DNA of 64,000 bases from a bacterium. Lineage in GTDB: Bacteria > Spirochaetota > Leptospiria > Leptospirales > Leptonemataceae. The DNA lies in assembly GCA_024742665.1 (NCBI GenBank), contig JANSYA010000007.1:248001-312000 (forward strand). The letters run 5' to 3'. The notes below the pieces were generated by a model, which worked only from the letters and a program-made list of their open reading frames with translations, did not search any database and was not told where the DNA came from. Of the stretch, positions 43,929 through 52,576 are shown piece after piece. Within the stretch, counting starts at the first letter, position 1. Every line of letters begins with the position of its first letter. The position numbers and the translations under genes were made by a program.

Positions 43929-46661
43929 ATGGACGGGATCGTCTGCGGTCGATTCGCCGGTGCGCACTCGCGCCCCATATCAACATCAAGACCAGCGTCC
44001 TTTCCTGAATTTCTGCCGAAACCGTTTTCGTTTTTCAGGAGCGCTCGCGGCGCGTTGCGTCCGGCGCTGCTATCCGTTTTGCTGATCGCCTTCGCCGGCT
44101 GCAGCGAAACGCCGGATGACGCTCCGGAGCATTTGCTTTTGGACTCCGGCTGGGAGTACGCCCCGGCAGCGTCGCGCGAGGGGCCGGTCAGCGGCGACTT
44201 TCGCCCGGTGCCGGATCAGGATCTAATTCATCTGGCGCCGCTTCTGCCGCAGGGGCCGGGCTTTCTGGAATTGCGCAACCGCTTCACGACGCCTGCAGGA
44301 CTGCTCAACGCGGATGTCTCTCTTCTGGCCGGGCGCATCATCTGGAACGACGTCGTTTATTTGAACGATCGCTATCTGGGCGGCCTGGAGCAGCTGCAGC
44401 CTGGCGGTCCGGAGCCGAACCACTGGAACCGCACCCGGCTGTATCGCGTGCCGCGGGATACACTGCGCCCGGGCGAGTCCGCGAATATATTGCGCATTCG
44501 GATTTATATCGACGCGGAAGGTTCGCTGACGGAAATTCCGATGTTAGGGCCGACGCGTGCGATGGCTCGCAAGGCGACCTTCGATTCTTTTTTTCGAGTT
44601 GAAATTCATGCGATCGTCGCGGCGGTGCTTCTGGTCTTCGCCATCTATCACCTGTTTATCTTTTTTAAGCGCCGCAGCGATCTCGAAAATCTGTTTTACG
44701 CTCTGTTTCTGATCGGCTTCGGTCTGTACGAGATGAATTTCTTCGCGCATCTGATCGGCGCGCTCGACAGCGTGCCGTACCTGAGCGTGCAGCTCTGGAT
44801 CTGGCTGGTCATGCATCTGACCGTGTACTCGGGCGTGTTGTTTTCGCTCAAAATCGTACGCGAACGTCCGGGGCCGATCGTCCACGCGATCGCCGCGATC
44901 GTACTTCTTGGTCCGGTCGTGACGCTGCCTCTCTACCAGGATTACGCGACCTTCTATCAGTATCGCAGTTTTTATCTGGGATCGGTGATCGCCTTTATGG
45001 GCACGGCGATCTTTCTTTCGATTCGCGGTATGGTGCGCAATATTCCGGAGGCGCGCTCTCTGGCATTGGGCCTGGCCTTACTTTTTCTGCCGATCCTGCA
45101 CGACGTGGTCGCGGAAATTCTCAAGCTCGACGTCGAAGTATTCTTAACGGCGTACGGCTTTCCGCTCTTTCTGGGCAGCATGGCTTTCGCCCTGGCGAAT
45201 AAATTCGTAAACCTGCACAACCAGGTCGAAGACTTAAACACCGGCCTCGAACGTCGCGTCGAGGAACGCACGCGGGAGTTGAATGAATCGCTCACGCATA
45301 CGCGCGAATTAAAAGAACGTCAGGACGGCGATTATTTTCTGACCAGCCTCTTGTTGAATCCGCTCGGCGTAAACTTCGCCCGCAGCGAAACCTTCGCCGT
45401 AAATTTTTTCGTGCGCCAGAAGAAACAATTTCAGTTTCGCAAATACGAACGAGACCTGGGAGGCGATCTGTGCGCGGCTCACACGATTCATTTGGGCGGG
45501 CAGGCTCACACCGTGTTTCTGAACGCGGACGCGATGGGCAAATCGATGCAGGGGGCGGGCGGCGCCCTGGTGCTGGGCTCCGTGTTTCAAAGTATCATCG
45601 AACGCACGCATATCAATCCCCGCGAACAGGAGCAGACTGCGGAAGCCTGGCTCAAGAGCGCCTTCGTGGAATTGCACAAAGTCTTCGTTAGTTTCGACGG
45701 CAGTATGCTGGTCTCGATGGTGATGGGCCTGGCCGAAGATCGCACGGGCGTCGTATACTACGTCAACGCCGAACATCCGGCGCCGATCCTGCTGCGCGGC
45801 GGGAAAGCCGCATTCTTAACGAGCGACGTGCTCTATCGAAAGCTGGGTACTACCGGCGTCGAGAGCATGGTGTCGATTCAAGTCTATCGCATGCAGGCGG
45901 GCGATACCCTGATTTTTGGATCCGACGGCAAAGACGACGTGCGGTTCCGGGGCGACTCGGGGGAAGTCAACGAAGACGAGACTCGCATTCTTGCATCAAT
46001 CGAGCGCTTCGCCGGCGATCCCGAAAAAATATATGCGGCCCTGGCCGACGAAGGTGAAATCATCGACGACTTCAGCGTGCTGCTTCTGAGCTATCGCCCG
46101 GAATCCCCATCGGAAGTCTCACCGAAAGCTGGTTCGAAAACCGATTCGATATCGGACCCTGGTGCGGCTGCGAAAGCGGGCGGCGATCCTGAGAACGCCG
46201 GGAGCCTGGCCGCCGGACTGCAGGCCGCCCGGGAAGCGATTCGGGCCGGACGTCATGAAGAAGCCCTGGCGGATCTGCGCGATTTACGTGACGCGATCGG
46301 CGCGGCTCCCGTTGAGTTGTTGCGCCCGCTGATTCACTGTCTGGTGGAGTGCAAAGAGTATCGCGAAGCCGCCGAAGAAGTGCGGGGATATCTGGAGCAG
46401 GCGCCGGAAGACAACGAGATGCTGTACGCGGCGTCGGTCATTCATCGCCGGGCGGGAGACACGCGCGGCGCGATCGATCTCGGGGAACGCCTGCGATTGC
46501 GCGCCCGGGAAGATACGCGCAATCTGGTTCATCTGGCGCGCCTGCACCAGGCGGCCGGCGATACGCCCCGCGCCCGCTATCTTTTAGAAGAAACTCTGCG
46601 AGTCGATTCGGAGCACGCCCGGGCCCGGGAAGCGCTCGCCGCTCTGATGAAATCCAGGTGA
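43929..46661 (+). CDS. 7TM receptor with SpoIIE/PP2C phosphatase and TPR tail
   Basis: Up to 910 residues. An in-frame TTG at 44055 gives a neater signal peptide ending in the lipobox FAGC, so it may be a lipoprotein of about 868 residues. Order: a periplasmic jelly-roll sensor with residues such as LDSGWEYAPAASREG (about 70-210, 7TMR-DISM type), seven membrane helices (about 210-430), a coiled coil (LNTGLERRVEERTRELNESL), a PP2C/SpoIIE phosphatase domain (about 450-730; DAMGKSMQGAGGALVL, DGKDDVRF, DDFSVLLLS) and tetratricopeptide-like repeats (about 755-910). It should dephosphorylate a STAS-type antagonist in response to an extracellular signal. A STAS protein gene lies about 1 kb downstream. 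Confidence 0.9.
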   Translation: MDGIVCGRFAGAHSRPISTSRPASFPEFLPKPFSFFRSARGALRPALLSVLLIAFAGCSETPDDAPEHLLLDSGWEYAPAASREGPVSGDFRPVPDQDLIHLAPLLPQGPGFLELRNRFTTPAGLLNADVSLLAGRIIWNDVVYLNDRYLGGLEQLQPGGPEPNHWNRTRLYRVPRDTLRPGESANILRIRIYIDAEGSLTEIPMLGPTRAMARKATFDSFFRVEIHAIVAAVLLVFAIYHLFIFFKRRSDLENLFYALFLIGFGLYEMNFFAHLIGALDSVPYLSVQLWIWLVMHLTVYSGVLFSLKIVRERPGPIVHAIAAIVLLGPVVTLPLYQDYATFYQYRSFYLGSVIAFMGTAIFLSIRGMVRNIPEARSLALGLALLFLPILHDVVAEILKLDVEVFLTAYGFPLFLGSMAFALANKFVNLHNQVEDLNTGLERRVEERTRELNESLTHTRELKERQDGDYFLTSLLLNPLGVNFARSETFAVNFFVRQKKQFQFRKYERDLGGDLCAAHTIHLGGQAHTVFLNADAMGKSMQGAGGALVLGSVFQSIIERTHINPREQEQTAEAWLKSAFVELHKVFVSFDGSMLVSMVMGLAEDRTGVVYYVNAEHPAPILLRGGKAAFLTSDVLYRKLGTTGVESMVSIQVYRMQAGDTLIFGSDGKDDVRFRGDSGEVNEDETRILASIERFAGDPEKIYAALADEGEIIDDFSVLLLSYRPESPSEVSPKAGSKTDSISDPGAAAKAGGDPENAGSLAAGLQAAREAIRAGRHEEALADLRDLRDAIGAAPVELLRPLIHCLVECKEYREAAEEVRGYLEQAPEDNEMLYAASVIHRRAGDTRGAIDLGERLRLRAREDTRNLVHLARLHQAAGDTPRARYLLEETLRVDSEHARAREALAALMKSR

Positions 46662-46712
46662 TCATTTCAGATCAGCTTTGGCCTTTATTCTTTAGCTATT
46701 AACCCTTAATCC

Positions 46713-47534
46713 TTAGCCTTCTAGCGTAACTTCATATCCGTTGTGCTTACGCAAATTGAGCACGCGATTTTCGTCGAGCAGCAGATACTGGCCCTTGATG
46801 CCCATCAGTTTGCCGCTGATCTCGGGTTCTTTGTCGAAACCGACCGATTTTACTTTTTCGGGATACTCCAGCACCGGAAATTTCAGATTCGTTTTCGCGT
46901 CGGACTTCACGGCGTAGGCCGCGAGTTCCTCCGGCAGCTTCGCGATCATTTCTTTTTTGATCGCCTTTAGATCGATGCCTTCCGGAAATTCGTTTTTCAG
47001 CATCTTGCGCCAGTCGGTGCGATCCTTCAGATATTTTTTCAGGGCGACTTCGATCAGCCCCGCGGTATAACGATTGGGCGTTTTGGCGAGCTGTATCGCC
47101 TGATGGGCGCCCTGGTCGATCCAGCGGGTCGGCACCTGGGTCTTACGGGTGATGCCGACCTTGACGTCGCTCGACACCGCCAGGTATACGATATGATCCT
47201 TCAGGCAGTGGCCCTTCGACCATTCCATATCGCGGGATTCGCCTTCGTGGGCCCGGCACAGCTCCGGTCGCAGCACGCATTCGCTCGCTTCCGGAGCGTT
47301 CTGAAAGCAGGGGAAACAAAATCCCTGGCCGAATGATTTCTTCGTCAGCCGTCCGCATTTGATGCAGTTGATTTTTCCTGTATGCGTCAGTTTGATTTTT
47401 TTTCCGATCTTATCGCCGACCGGAAAAAATTTCTTCTGATCGGCCTGCACGTAAACCGGCAGTCGATATTGAATCGGCGCGCCGCCCTTCTGGGTTTCGC
47501 TTTCCATTTTGCGAATATTTCCGGTCAGCTTCAT
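46713..47534 (-). CDS. DUF2797 domain protein
   Basis: A 273-residue cytoplasmic protein with a Cys-rich part (CIKCGRLTKKSFGQGFCFPC, then CVLRPELCRAHEGES) that probably binds zinc, followed by a segment YLAVSSDVKVGITRKTQVPT resembling a GIY-YIG-like strand-helix and RWIDQGAHQAIQLAKTPNRY. This matches DUF2797, whose function is not established. The gene converges on the SpoIIE receptor gene and stands alone. Confidence 0.85.
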   Translation of the reverse strand: MKLTGNIRKMESETQKGGAPIQYRLPVYVQADQKKFFPVGDKIGKKIKLTHTGKINCIKCGRLTKKSFGQGFCFPCFQNAPEASECVLRPELCRAHEGESRDMEWSKGHCLKDHIVYLAVSSDVKVGITRKTQVPTRWIDQGAHQAIQLAKTPNRYTAGLIEVALKKYLKDRTDWRKMLKNEFPEGIDLKAIKKEMIAKLPEELAAYAVKSDAKTNLKFPVLEYPEKVKSVGFDKEPEISGKLMGIKGQYLLLDENRVLNLRKHNGYEVTLEG

Positions 47535-47665
47535 ACTTTCACCGGGCGTCGGCGGGGCCGCCCCGTCCAGAAATATTCGCCCGTTCCGACTCAGAAGCGG
47601 ATTCCGGCCGGAAGCCCAAACATTTGCTTGCCACCGGGCGGGGCACGGAGACCTTGAGCCACGTT

Positions 47666-48004
47666 ATGGCGGAGAAATTCAACATTCGGCATTCGGTTGA
47701 AAAGAACGTTCCGGTCGTGCACCTGGCCGGAGAAATCACCTCCGACGCCGAAGACGCCCTGCTGGATTGCTATAACTCCCTGCCGGAAGAGCAGCTCGGC
47801 CACGTCATTCTGGATTTTCTGGAAACCCGCTATATCAATAGTTCGGGCATCGCCATTCTGATTCAGCTGATTACGCGTGCGGCTGACAAAAAGCATAAAA
47901 TAGAATTCTCCAGCCTGAGCCCCCACTTTCGCAAAGTTATGGACATCGTCGGTTTAACCGATTTCGTCCAGATCCACGATAGCCTGGCCGACGCCCTCGA
48001 ATAA
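47666..48004 (+). CDS. STAS domain anti-sigma factor antagonist-like protein
   Basis: A 112-residue single-domain STAS protein: FNIRHSVEKNVPVVHLAGEI, then LGHVILDFLETRYINSSGIA and the helix ILIQLITRAADKKHKIEFSS, ending DFVQIHDSLADALE. The NSSG serines are where SpoIIAA-type antagonists are phosphorylated. Such proteins switch partner between an anti-sigma kinase and a phosphatase; the nearby SpoIIE receptor is a candidate phosphatase. The ATG at 47666 is preferred to an upstream in-frame TTG at 47624. Confidence 0.88.
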   Translation: MAEKFNIRHSVEKNVPVVHLAGEITSDAEDALLDCYNSLPEEQLGHVILDFLETRYINSSGIAILIQLITRAADKKHKIEFSSLSPHFRKVMDIVGLTDFVQIHDSLADALE

Positions 48005-48077
48005 GCGGCCGCCGGAGCCGGCTGCAATCGTCGAAATCGAAACAGGGACGCAATTGTCCGGAATTTCGGCGACGGCC

Positions 48078-48133
48078 TGAATATCCCCCGATTTGGCCTG
48101 AATCCTTGTGAATTTTTCTGAATTCCGCTGAAT
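48078..48133 (+). promoter_or_regulatory. Phased TGAAT repeats upstream of the FcpB-like gene
   Basis: TGAAT occurs at 48078, 48099, 48109, 48119 and 48129, the last four exactly 10 bases apart, one helical turn. This may be a repeated binding site or a curved-DNA element for the gene starting at 48197, which lies 64 bases beyond. A short TCGGG/CCCGA hairpin follows near 48167-48183. Confidence 0.4.
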
Positions 48134-48196
48134 TCGCGCGGGGCCCGCGATTTCCCTAATGCCCATCGGGTTTTTGCCCGAATTTGTAGGGAAGCG

Positions 48197-49165
48197 ATGT
48201 CGGTTTTCCGCACATACTATCTATCTCCGTTCAGTCTCGGACTGGCTTTGATTCTCGCGTACCTCGCGCCGGCGGATGCCTTCCGGCAGGCGGCGCTTGC
48301 GGGACGGTCGGGCGTATTCGGTAGCGGCGGCGGCCTGCACGCCCAGTCCGCTGTGGCCCGGGCCCTGCCGGATCCGTACTATCCGCAGCGTCCTCCCGGC
48401 GGACTCAAGCTGAACTATTACTACGATCGCAGCGGTCGCTGGGTGAAATTTTCCGACTGGATTCCTTTTCAACAGAAGAAGTGGGCCCCGCACCACCTCG
48501 AAGATTTTTACGAGCTCTACGGACTGCCGCATCATTACAAGACAGCCGAGGTCAAAGAGAGCATCTATTTTCTGGTCCAGGCCCTGACGCATCGCTTTCG
48601 CCATCCCCGCAACGCCCTGTGTAAAATCGAAAACGAGCAGCAGTACCATAAATACCGCCTGCTGATGTTTATGCAGATCAACCTGCTGATCATGCGCATG
48701 TTCCTGAGGCTGGGATCGCTGTACGACAAACGCCATCTGTACTTTCACGACCTGGACGTCGCCGACGATCTGGAGATATCTTTTCTCGTGGCGCGCACGT
48801 ACTATACTGAAGCGCGCAAGTACTGGAAGCAGGCCGTGAATTACGCGGAGCAGGCCAACGAATATCGTTTCACTCTCGATCTACCCACGATCGAAAGCTA
48901 TCGTTTTAACATCATACAGGGCAAGCTGAACTTCGATCGCATCATCGACCGCCATCTGTATCAGGTGGAAGCCAAGCTCGAAACGACGACCGCCTTTCTG
49001 GACGAAGAGGGTCGCCCGCGTCCGGTCAAAGAGGCGATGCAGAAAGATCTCGAAAGTATGTACGACGAGTCGTTTACCCCCGAACCTCTGGGACCGCCCG
49101 TGCTCGATCCGGAATGGAAAGACACGCCGCTCTTCGACGATGTAAACACGGGACCGATGCGATGA
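48197..49165 (+). CDS. Secreted helical protein, FcpB-like
   Basis: A 322-residue exported protein with N-terminal signal (LGLALILAYLAPADA), then an almost entirely helical chain with conserved-looking YYYDRSGRWVKFSDWIPFQQ, LYGLPHHYKTAEVKESIYFL and HRFRHPRNALCKIENEQQYH. The mature protein recalls the Leptospira flagellar coiling protein FcpB, a helical sheath protein that bends the filament; the resemblance is from memory of the family and needs alignment. Its last codons overlap the start of the next gene (ATGA), pairing it with an FcpA-like protein. Confidence 0.6.
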   Translation: MSVFRTYYLSPFSLGLALILAYLAPADAFRQAALAGRSGVFGSGGGLHAQSAVARALPDPYYPQRPPGGLKLNYYYDRSGRWVKFSDWIPFQQKKWAPHHLEDFYELYGLPHHYKTAEVKESIYFLVQALTHRFRHPRNALCKIENEQQYHKYRLLMFMQINLLIMRMFLRLGSLYDKRHLYFHDLDVADDLEISFLVARTYYTEARKYWKQAVNYAEQANEYRFTLDLPTIESYRFNIIQGKLNFDRIIDRHLYQVEAKLETTTAFLDEEGRPRPVKEAMQKDLESMYDESFTPEPLGPPVLDPEWKDTPLFDDVNTGPMR

Positions 49166-50109
49166 AGCCCTGCGCTCATGAAGTATTCGACGGCCGCGTT
49201 CTCCGCGTTAGCGCATTGTTGATTGTGCCTCTGATCGCGGGGATTGTAATCTGGCCGGCGTCGCTCTTCGCCCAGATTCCTCTGACGGCTCCGCCCCGGG
49301 GCGAACTGGTCCATGATTTTTCCGGGGAGTATGAATCTTTTATTATACGTCACGGCCGCAGCGGATCGGTGCGCGACGTGCGCGATAGCCAGGCTATCGA
49401 ACAGGCCTGGTCGCTCTTTCCCCATCCGACGCCGCTGCCGCCGTTTCAAGACGCAGCCCCCATCGCTCCCGGCGATCCGGCCTATAACGAGGCGCTCTTT
49501 CGGCGGGCGGTTTCTTTTTACCAGCGTGCCAGAGAAGAACTGGCGGATTTTCGCGGCGAATTGGAAGCCCTGGGCGCCCTGCGGGAAGATATTCGCAATC
49601 CCCTGTGGTGGAAGTGGATCGACACGAGCGACCGCTACAATCGCATTGAGCGCCGCGTGCGCGATCGTTACGGCCTGCGTTTGACCCGCTATTTTCACGA
49701 GACCTTCGCGACTCTCGACCGCATCGACCAGCTGCCCCTCGCGCGCAGCGAACGAGTGCTGGAGTTACGCAAACGCAGCTATCGTCTGTATGCGGTAAAT
49801 CAGGTGGCGCTCGGCAATTTCACTCAGGCCCTGAAGATTCTGGAGCGCTTCGCCGAGCTGCCCGGCGTCGATCAGGAGTGGCCGCTCTACTATTATCTCA
49901 GCGAATGTTACGCGGCGGAATTTCGCCGGGCCCGGCGCAATACCGGCGTTACGGAATATACTCTGCGCGAGCTGCGCCGTCGAAAAAATTTGCATCGCCT
50001 GCGCGCCGTCGAATTAAAATTCGGGCGCGCTTCGGAAGAATTTCGCGAAGCCTTCGATATGATCCGCCTGGAAGAACTGGGCGGGCCGCGTAGCTCTCCC
50101 GGGCTGTAG
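49162..50109 (+). CDS. Secreted helical protein, FcpA-like
   Basis: A 315-residue exported protein with signal sequence (LLIVPLIAGIVIWPASLFAQ) and a wholly helical mature part: FRRAVSFYQRAREELADFRG, NPLWWKWIDTSDRYNRIERR, YRLYAVNQVALGNFTQALKI and LHRLRAVELKFGRASEEFRE. The pattern (helical V-shaped protein with a TPR-like middle) resembles Leptospira FcpA, which is needed for the coiled flagellum and motility. The start overlaps the stop of the FcpB-like gene, implying coupled translation. In described Leptospira the two genes are, as I recall, at separate loci. Confidence 0.6.
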   Translation: MKPCAHEVFDGRVLRVSALLIVPLIAGIVIWPASLFAQIPLTAPPRGELVHDFSGEYESFIIRHGRSGSVRDVRDSQAIEQAWSLFPHPTPLPPFQDAAPIAPGDPAYNEALFRRAVSFYQRAREELADFRGELEALGALREDIRNPLWWKWIDTSDRYNRIERRVRDRYGLRLTRYFHETFATLDRIDQLPLARSERVLELRKRSYRLYAVNQVALGNFTQALKILERFAELPGVDQEWPLYYYLSECYAAEFRRARRNTGVTEYTLRELRRRKNLHRLRAVELKFGRASEEFREAFDMIRLEELGGPRSSPGL

Positions 50110-50140
50110 GACCGGCGACCGCAGTCCGCGAGCTTCGTCT

Positions 50141-50782
50141 TTACTGCTTTTTGTTTTTCTGATTTTCCAGATTCTCCAGATCCTGGCTGCCGGGCTGGTA
50201 GCGATGACCGACTTCCCGCCACCAGTTCGGCGTGGCGGAGAGCACGCCGTTTTCGCCGCGCAGCCGATTGGCGAATTCCAGGCTGGCCAGACCCGCTCCG
50301 GATGCGATCAGATAATAATTCCCGCTATTGATCTTGAGTCGCTCGCGTACCAGGGATCCCTGAGCGATAACCCAGTCGCGGCACTGCGTGTCCGACCAGT
50401 CGGGATCCAGAGAAACGATGACGCCGCCCGGCAAAGCCATGCGCATGCCGCCCTGAATGAAGACCGGCGAGAGCTGCGAAGAAGCGACGGCGCCCCGGGC
50501 GAGCCTTTGCTGCGCGCTTGCGTCCACTCTGTAGATGCGCACGGCGCCGCTGCCGCCCTTCAGCAGGCGCGCGGAACGATCTAATTGCTGAGCGGAGCCC
50601 GGGCTGCTGAATTCCGCAACCTCATCGGCGGTCATCTCGATTTCATAGCGCTGATCGCCGTCGTAATAATAGTACGTCGATCCGGACTGTGCGTGGGAAC
50701 CCGACGCGACGCACGCCGCGAAGAGCAGAGCGGCCGGGGCCGCCGAATAACGAAATATGCGTTTTATATTTAAGTTTTTCAT
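50141..50782 (-). CDS. Stand-alone subtilase propeptide-like protein (probable lipoprotein)
   Basis: A 213-residue exported protein with signal AAPAALLFAAC (likely lipobox). The mature part starts STYYYYDGDQRYEIEMTADE, a pattern typical of the start of subtilisin-family propeptides (I9-like), continues with SPVFIQGGMRMALPGGVIVS, and ends ANRLRGENGVLSATPNWWRE followed by VGHRYQPG. In ordinary fused proteins that ending leads directly into DPLFxQQWHLxNTGQ of the protease. The protease encoded 37 bases upstream (50820-52418) begins its mature domain exactly with DPLFGQQWHLSNTGQ and has no propeptide. I infer that this gene encodes the propeptide as a separate chain, acting as chaperone or inhibitor in trans. 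Confidence 0.7.
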   Translation of the reverse strand: MKNLNIKRIFRYSAAPAALLFAACVASGSHAQSGSTYYYYDGDQRYEIEMTADEVAEFSSPGSAQQLDRSARLLKGGSGAVRIYRVDASAQQRLARGAVASSQLSPVFIQGGMRMALPGGVIVSLDPDWSDTQCRDWVIAQGSLVRERLKINSGNYYLIASGAGLASLEFANRLRGENGVLSATPNWWREVGHRYQPGSQDLENLENQKNKKQ

Positions 50783-50819
50783 ATCAGATATTTGCCTTTT
50801 GAGTATTTGCTTTCGTCGC

Positions 50820-52418
50820 TTAACGGCCGTAGAGCTTCATGCTCCAGGATGTAAAAGTCCCCGTATCGCTTGCGGCTCCGTCCGCCAGGCGCAGAGTCCA
50901 GTTGCCGTCCGCGCTTTCGCCCAGGGTGCGGGCGACGCCGAAGCGCACCGTCTGGGAGCCGGTCGGCGAGCAGGCGACTACGGCCAGCGTATTGGGATTG
51001 CGACACACCCCCGTGCTCATCAAAGTGCTGGCGGTGCCCGAAGGCGAGGTCAGTGTCATCGTCAAATCGCGGTAGTAGGCGTGGGTGAATGTTAAGTTTA
51101 TTTCAACGAATTCTATGCTGGTGATGCCGCTGCCCGATACGTTGATGGTGCCGGTAATACCCGTCGCATTATTGTCGGGGATGGCGGAGGACGGCGAATT
51201 CGTGGGCGGCGTGAATGTCTTCTGAGCGGCGACGTTGACCCAGCCTCGCGCCAGGTTGACGGCCGCCAGAGCGTCGACGGTGCCGAAGCCGTACTTATGG
51301 TTGATATTCAGGCCCGCCGCGTTCGTCGTCCAGTCCGCGTCGGCCGCGTCGTTTTTGCGCGCGCTCTGGGCCAGGATCAAACGCACGTCGCGATAGCTCA
51401 GAGCCGGATTCGCCTGAAGCACGAGCGCTCCGACGCCGGCCGCCAGGGGCGAAGCGGCGGAGGTGCCGTTGAAGGTATTCGTATAGTTGTTATCAGTAAA
51501 ATTACCCGAGGCCCCCGAAGCATTGTAGCCCAGACCGCCGATGTTGTCGGTTGTGGAGATGGCCACGCTGTCGTTGCCCTGGGAGTGAGCGCAGACCCAG
51601 AGATTCGCGCCCTGTTCGGAATAGGACGCGCGTTTGCCGTCCTGGCCGACCGCGCAAATGGCGATCACGCCGTGATAGTTGGCGTAGCCGTCGTAGTTGG
51701 AGTTATCGGTTTCGCCCGCGCCGCCGTTGCCCGCCGCCCAGAAATACAGCGTGCCGAGTCCGCTGCGTCCGGAGCTCAGGCCGGTATCGATCGCCGCGCG
51801 CCAGGTGGAAGTCGAGGACTGCAGGCTGCCGGTCAGATCGGTCGGACCCCAGCTGTTGTTCGAGATGTGCAGACCGGCGACCCCGCGGGTCATTGCGTCG
51901 GCTTCGTTGCCCGCAGTGGCGTTGGCCAGATAATTATAGCCTCGCAGACTCGCCAGAGGCGCCGCGCCCCGCACGCCGATCGTATTCGAACGCGCGGCCA
52001 TAATGCCGCCGACAGAGGTGCCGTGATTGGCGCTGGAAGAACTGGGGTCCGTGCCGCCGGTCGTATAATCGTAACTCAGCCCCGCTTCGATGTTCGGACT
52101 CAGGTCTTCGTGGGCGATGGCCAGGCCGTCGTCGATGACCGACATTGAAATTCCCGCGCCGCACACGCCGGAATTCCACACGCTGGCGACCCGGGCGTCT
52201 TCGCCGCTCACGCCGCCGCGCTGCCCGGTATTGGAAAGGTGCCACTGCTGTCCGAACAGGGGGTCGCTGACCGTGCCGCAGGCCTGGCTTTGCAGGAAAT
52301 TGAAGAGCAGGAACAGAGTCAGGAAATCGGGGCCGTCGTCGCCGCCGCTGGAGCAGGAGCTTCCAGGGACGATCAAGAAACCCGTCAGAACAAGAATACA
52401 GGAGAGTCGTTTCATCAT
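50820..52418 (-). CDS. Subtilisin-like (S8, kexin-type) serine protease with P-domain, probable lipoprotein
   Basis: A 532-residue protein. After a signal peptide (ILVLTGFLIVPGSSC, Cys 22) comes only about 30 residues before DPLFGQQWHLSNTGQ (from residue 52), so no propeptide exists in this chain. The catalytic Asp lies in SVIDDGLAI (D96), His in NHGTSVGGIMA (H132), the oxyanion Asn in FWAAGNGG and Ser in FNGTSAASPLAAGVGALVLQ. The C-terminal about 130 residues form a P-domain (INLTFTHAYYRDLTMTLTSP ... GNWTLRLADGAASDTGTFTS), as in proprotein convertases. It should be surface-exposed or periplasmic, and it is followed by the propeptide-like gene. Confidence 0.93.
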   Translation of the reverse strand: MMKRLSCILVLTGFLIVPGSSCSSGGDDGPDFLTLFLLFNFLQSQACGTVSDPLFGQQWHLSNTGQRGGVSGEDARVASVWNSGVCGAGISMSVIDDGLAIAHEDLSPNIEAGLSYDYTTGGTDPSSSSANHGTSVGGIMAARSNTIGVRGAAPLASLRGYNYLANATAGNEADAMTRGVAGLHISNNSWGPTDLTGSLQSSTSTWRAAIDTGLSSGRSGLGTLYFWAAGNGGAGETDNSNYDGYANYHGVIAICAVGQDGKRASYSEQGANLWVCAHSQGNDSVAISTTDNIGGLGYNASGASGNFTDNNYTNTFNGTSAASPLAAGVGALVLQANPALSYRDVRLILAQSARKNDAADADWTTNAAGLNINHKYGFGTVDALAAVNLARGWVNVAAQKTFTPPTNSPSSAIPDNNATGITGTINVSGSGITSIEFVEINLTFTHAYYRDLTMTLTSPSGTASTLMSTGVCRNPNTLAVVACSPTGSQTVRFGVARTLGESADGNWTLRLADGAASDTGTFTSWSMKLYGR

Positions 52419-52576
52419 TGTCTACCCGAACGGAATCGAAATCCGTCCAGGTAACAATGTTTCTTAGTTAATTGTCGCTGGAAATCTTATTTTCTATTTT
52501 TGCCCGTCGCTCAACGAGAATTCTGTACCAATTTTCGGGCCGGCCGGCTCAGATCCGGCGGCCCGATCTGATCGTT

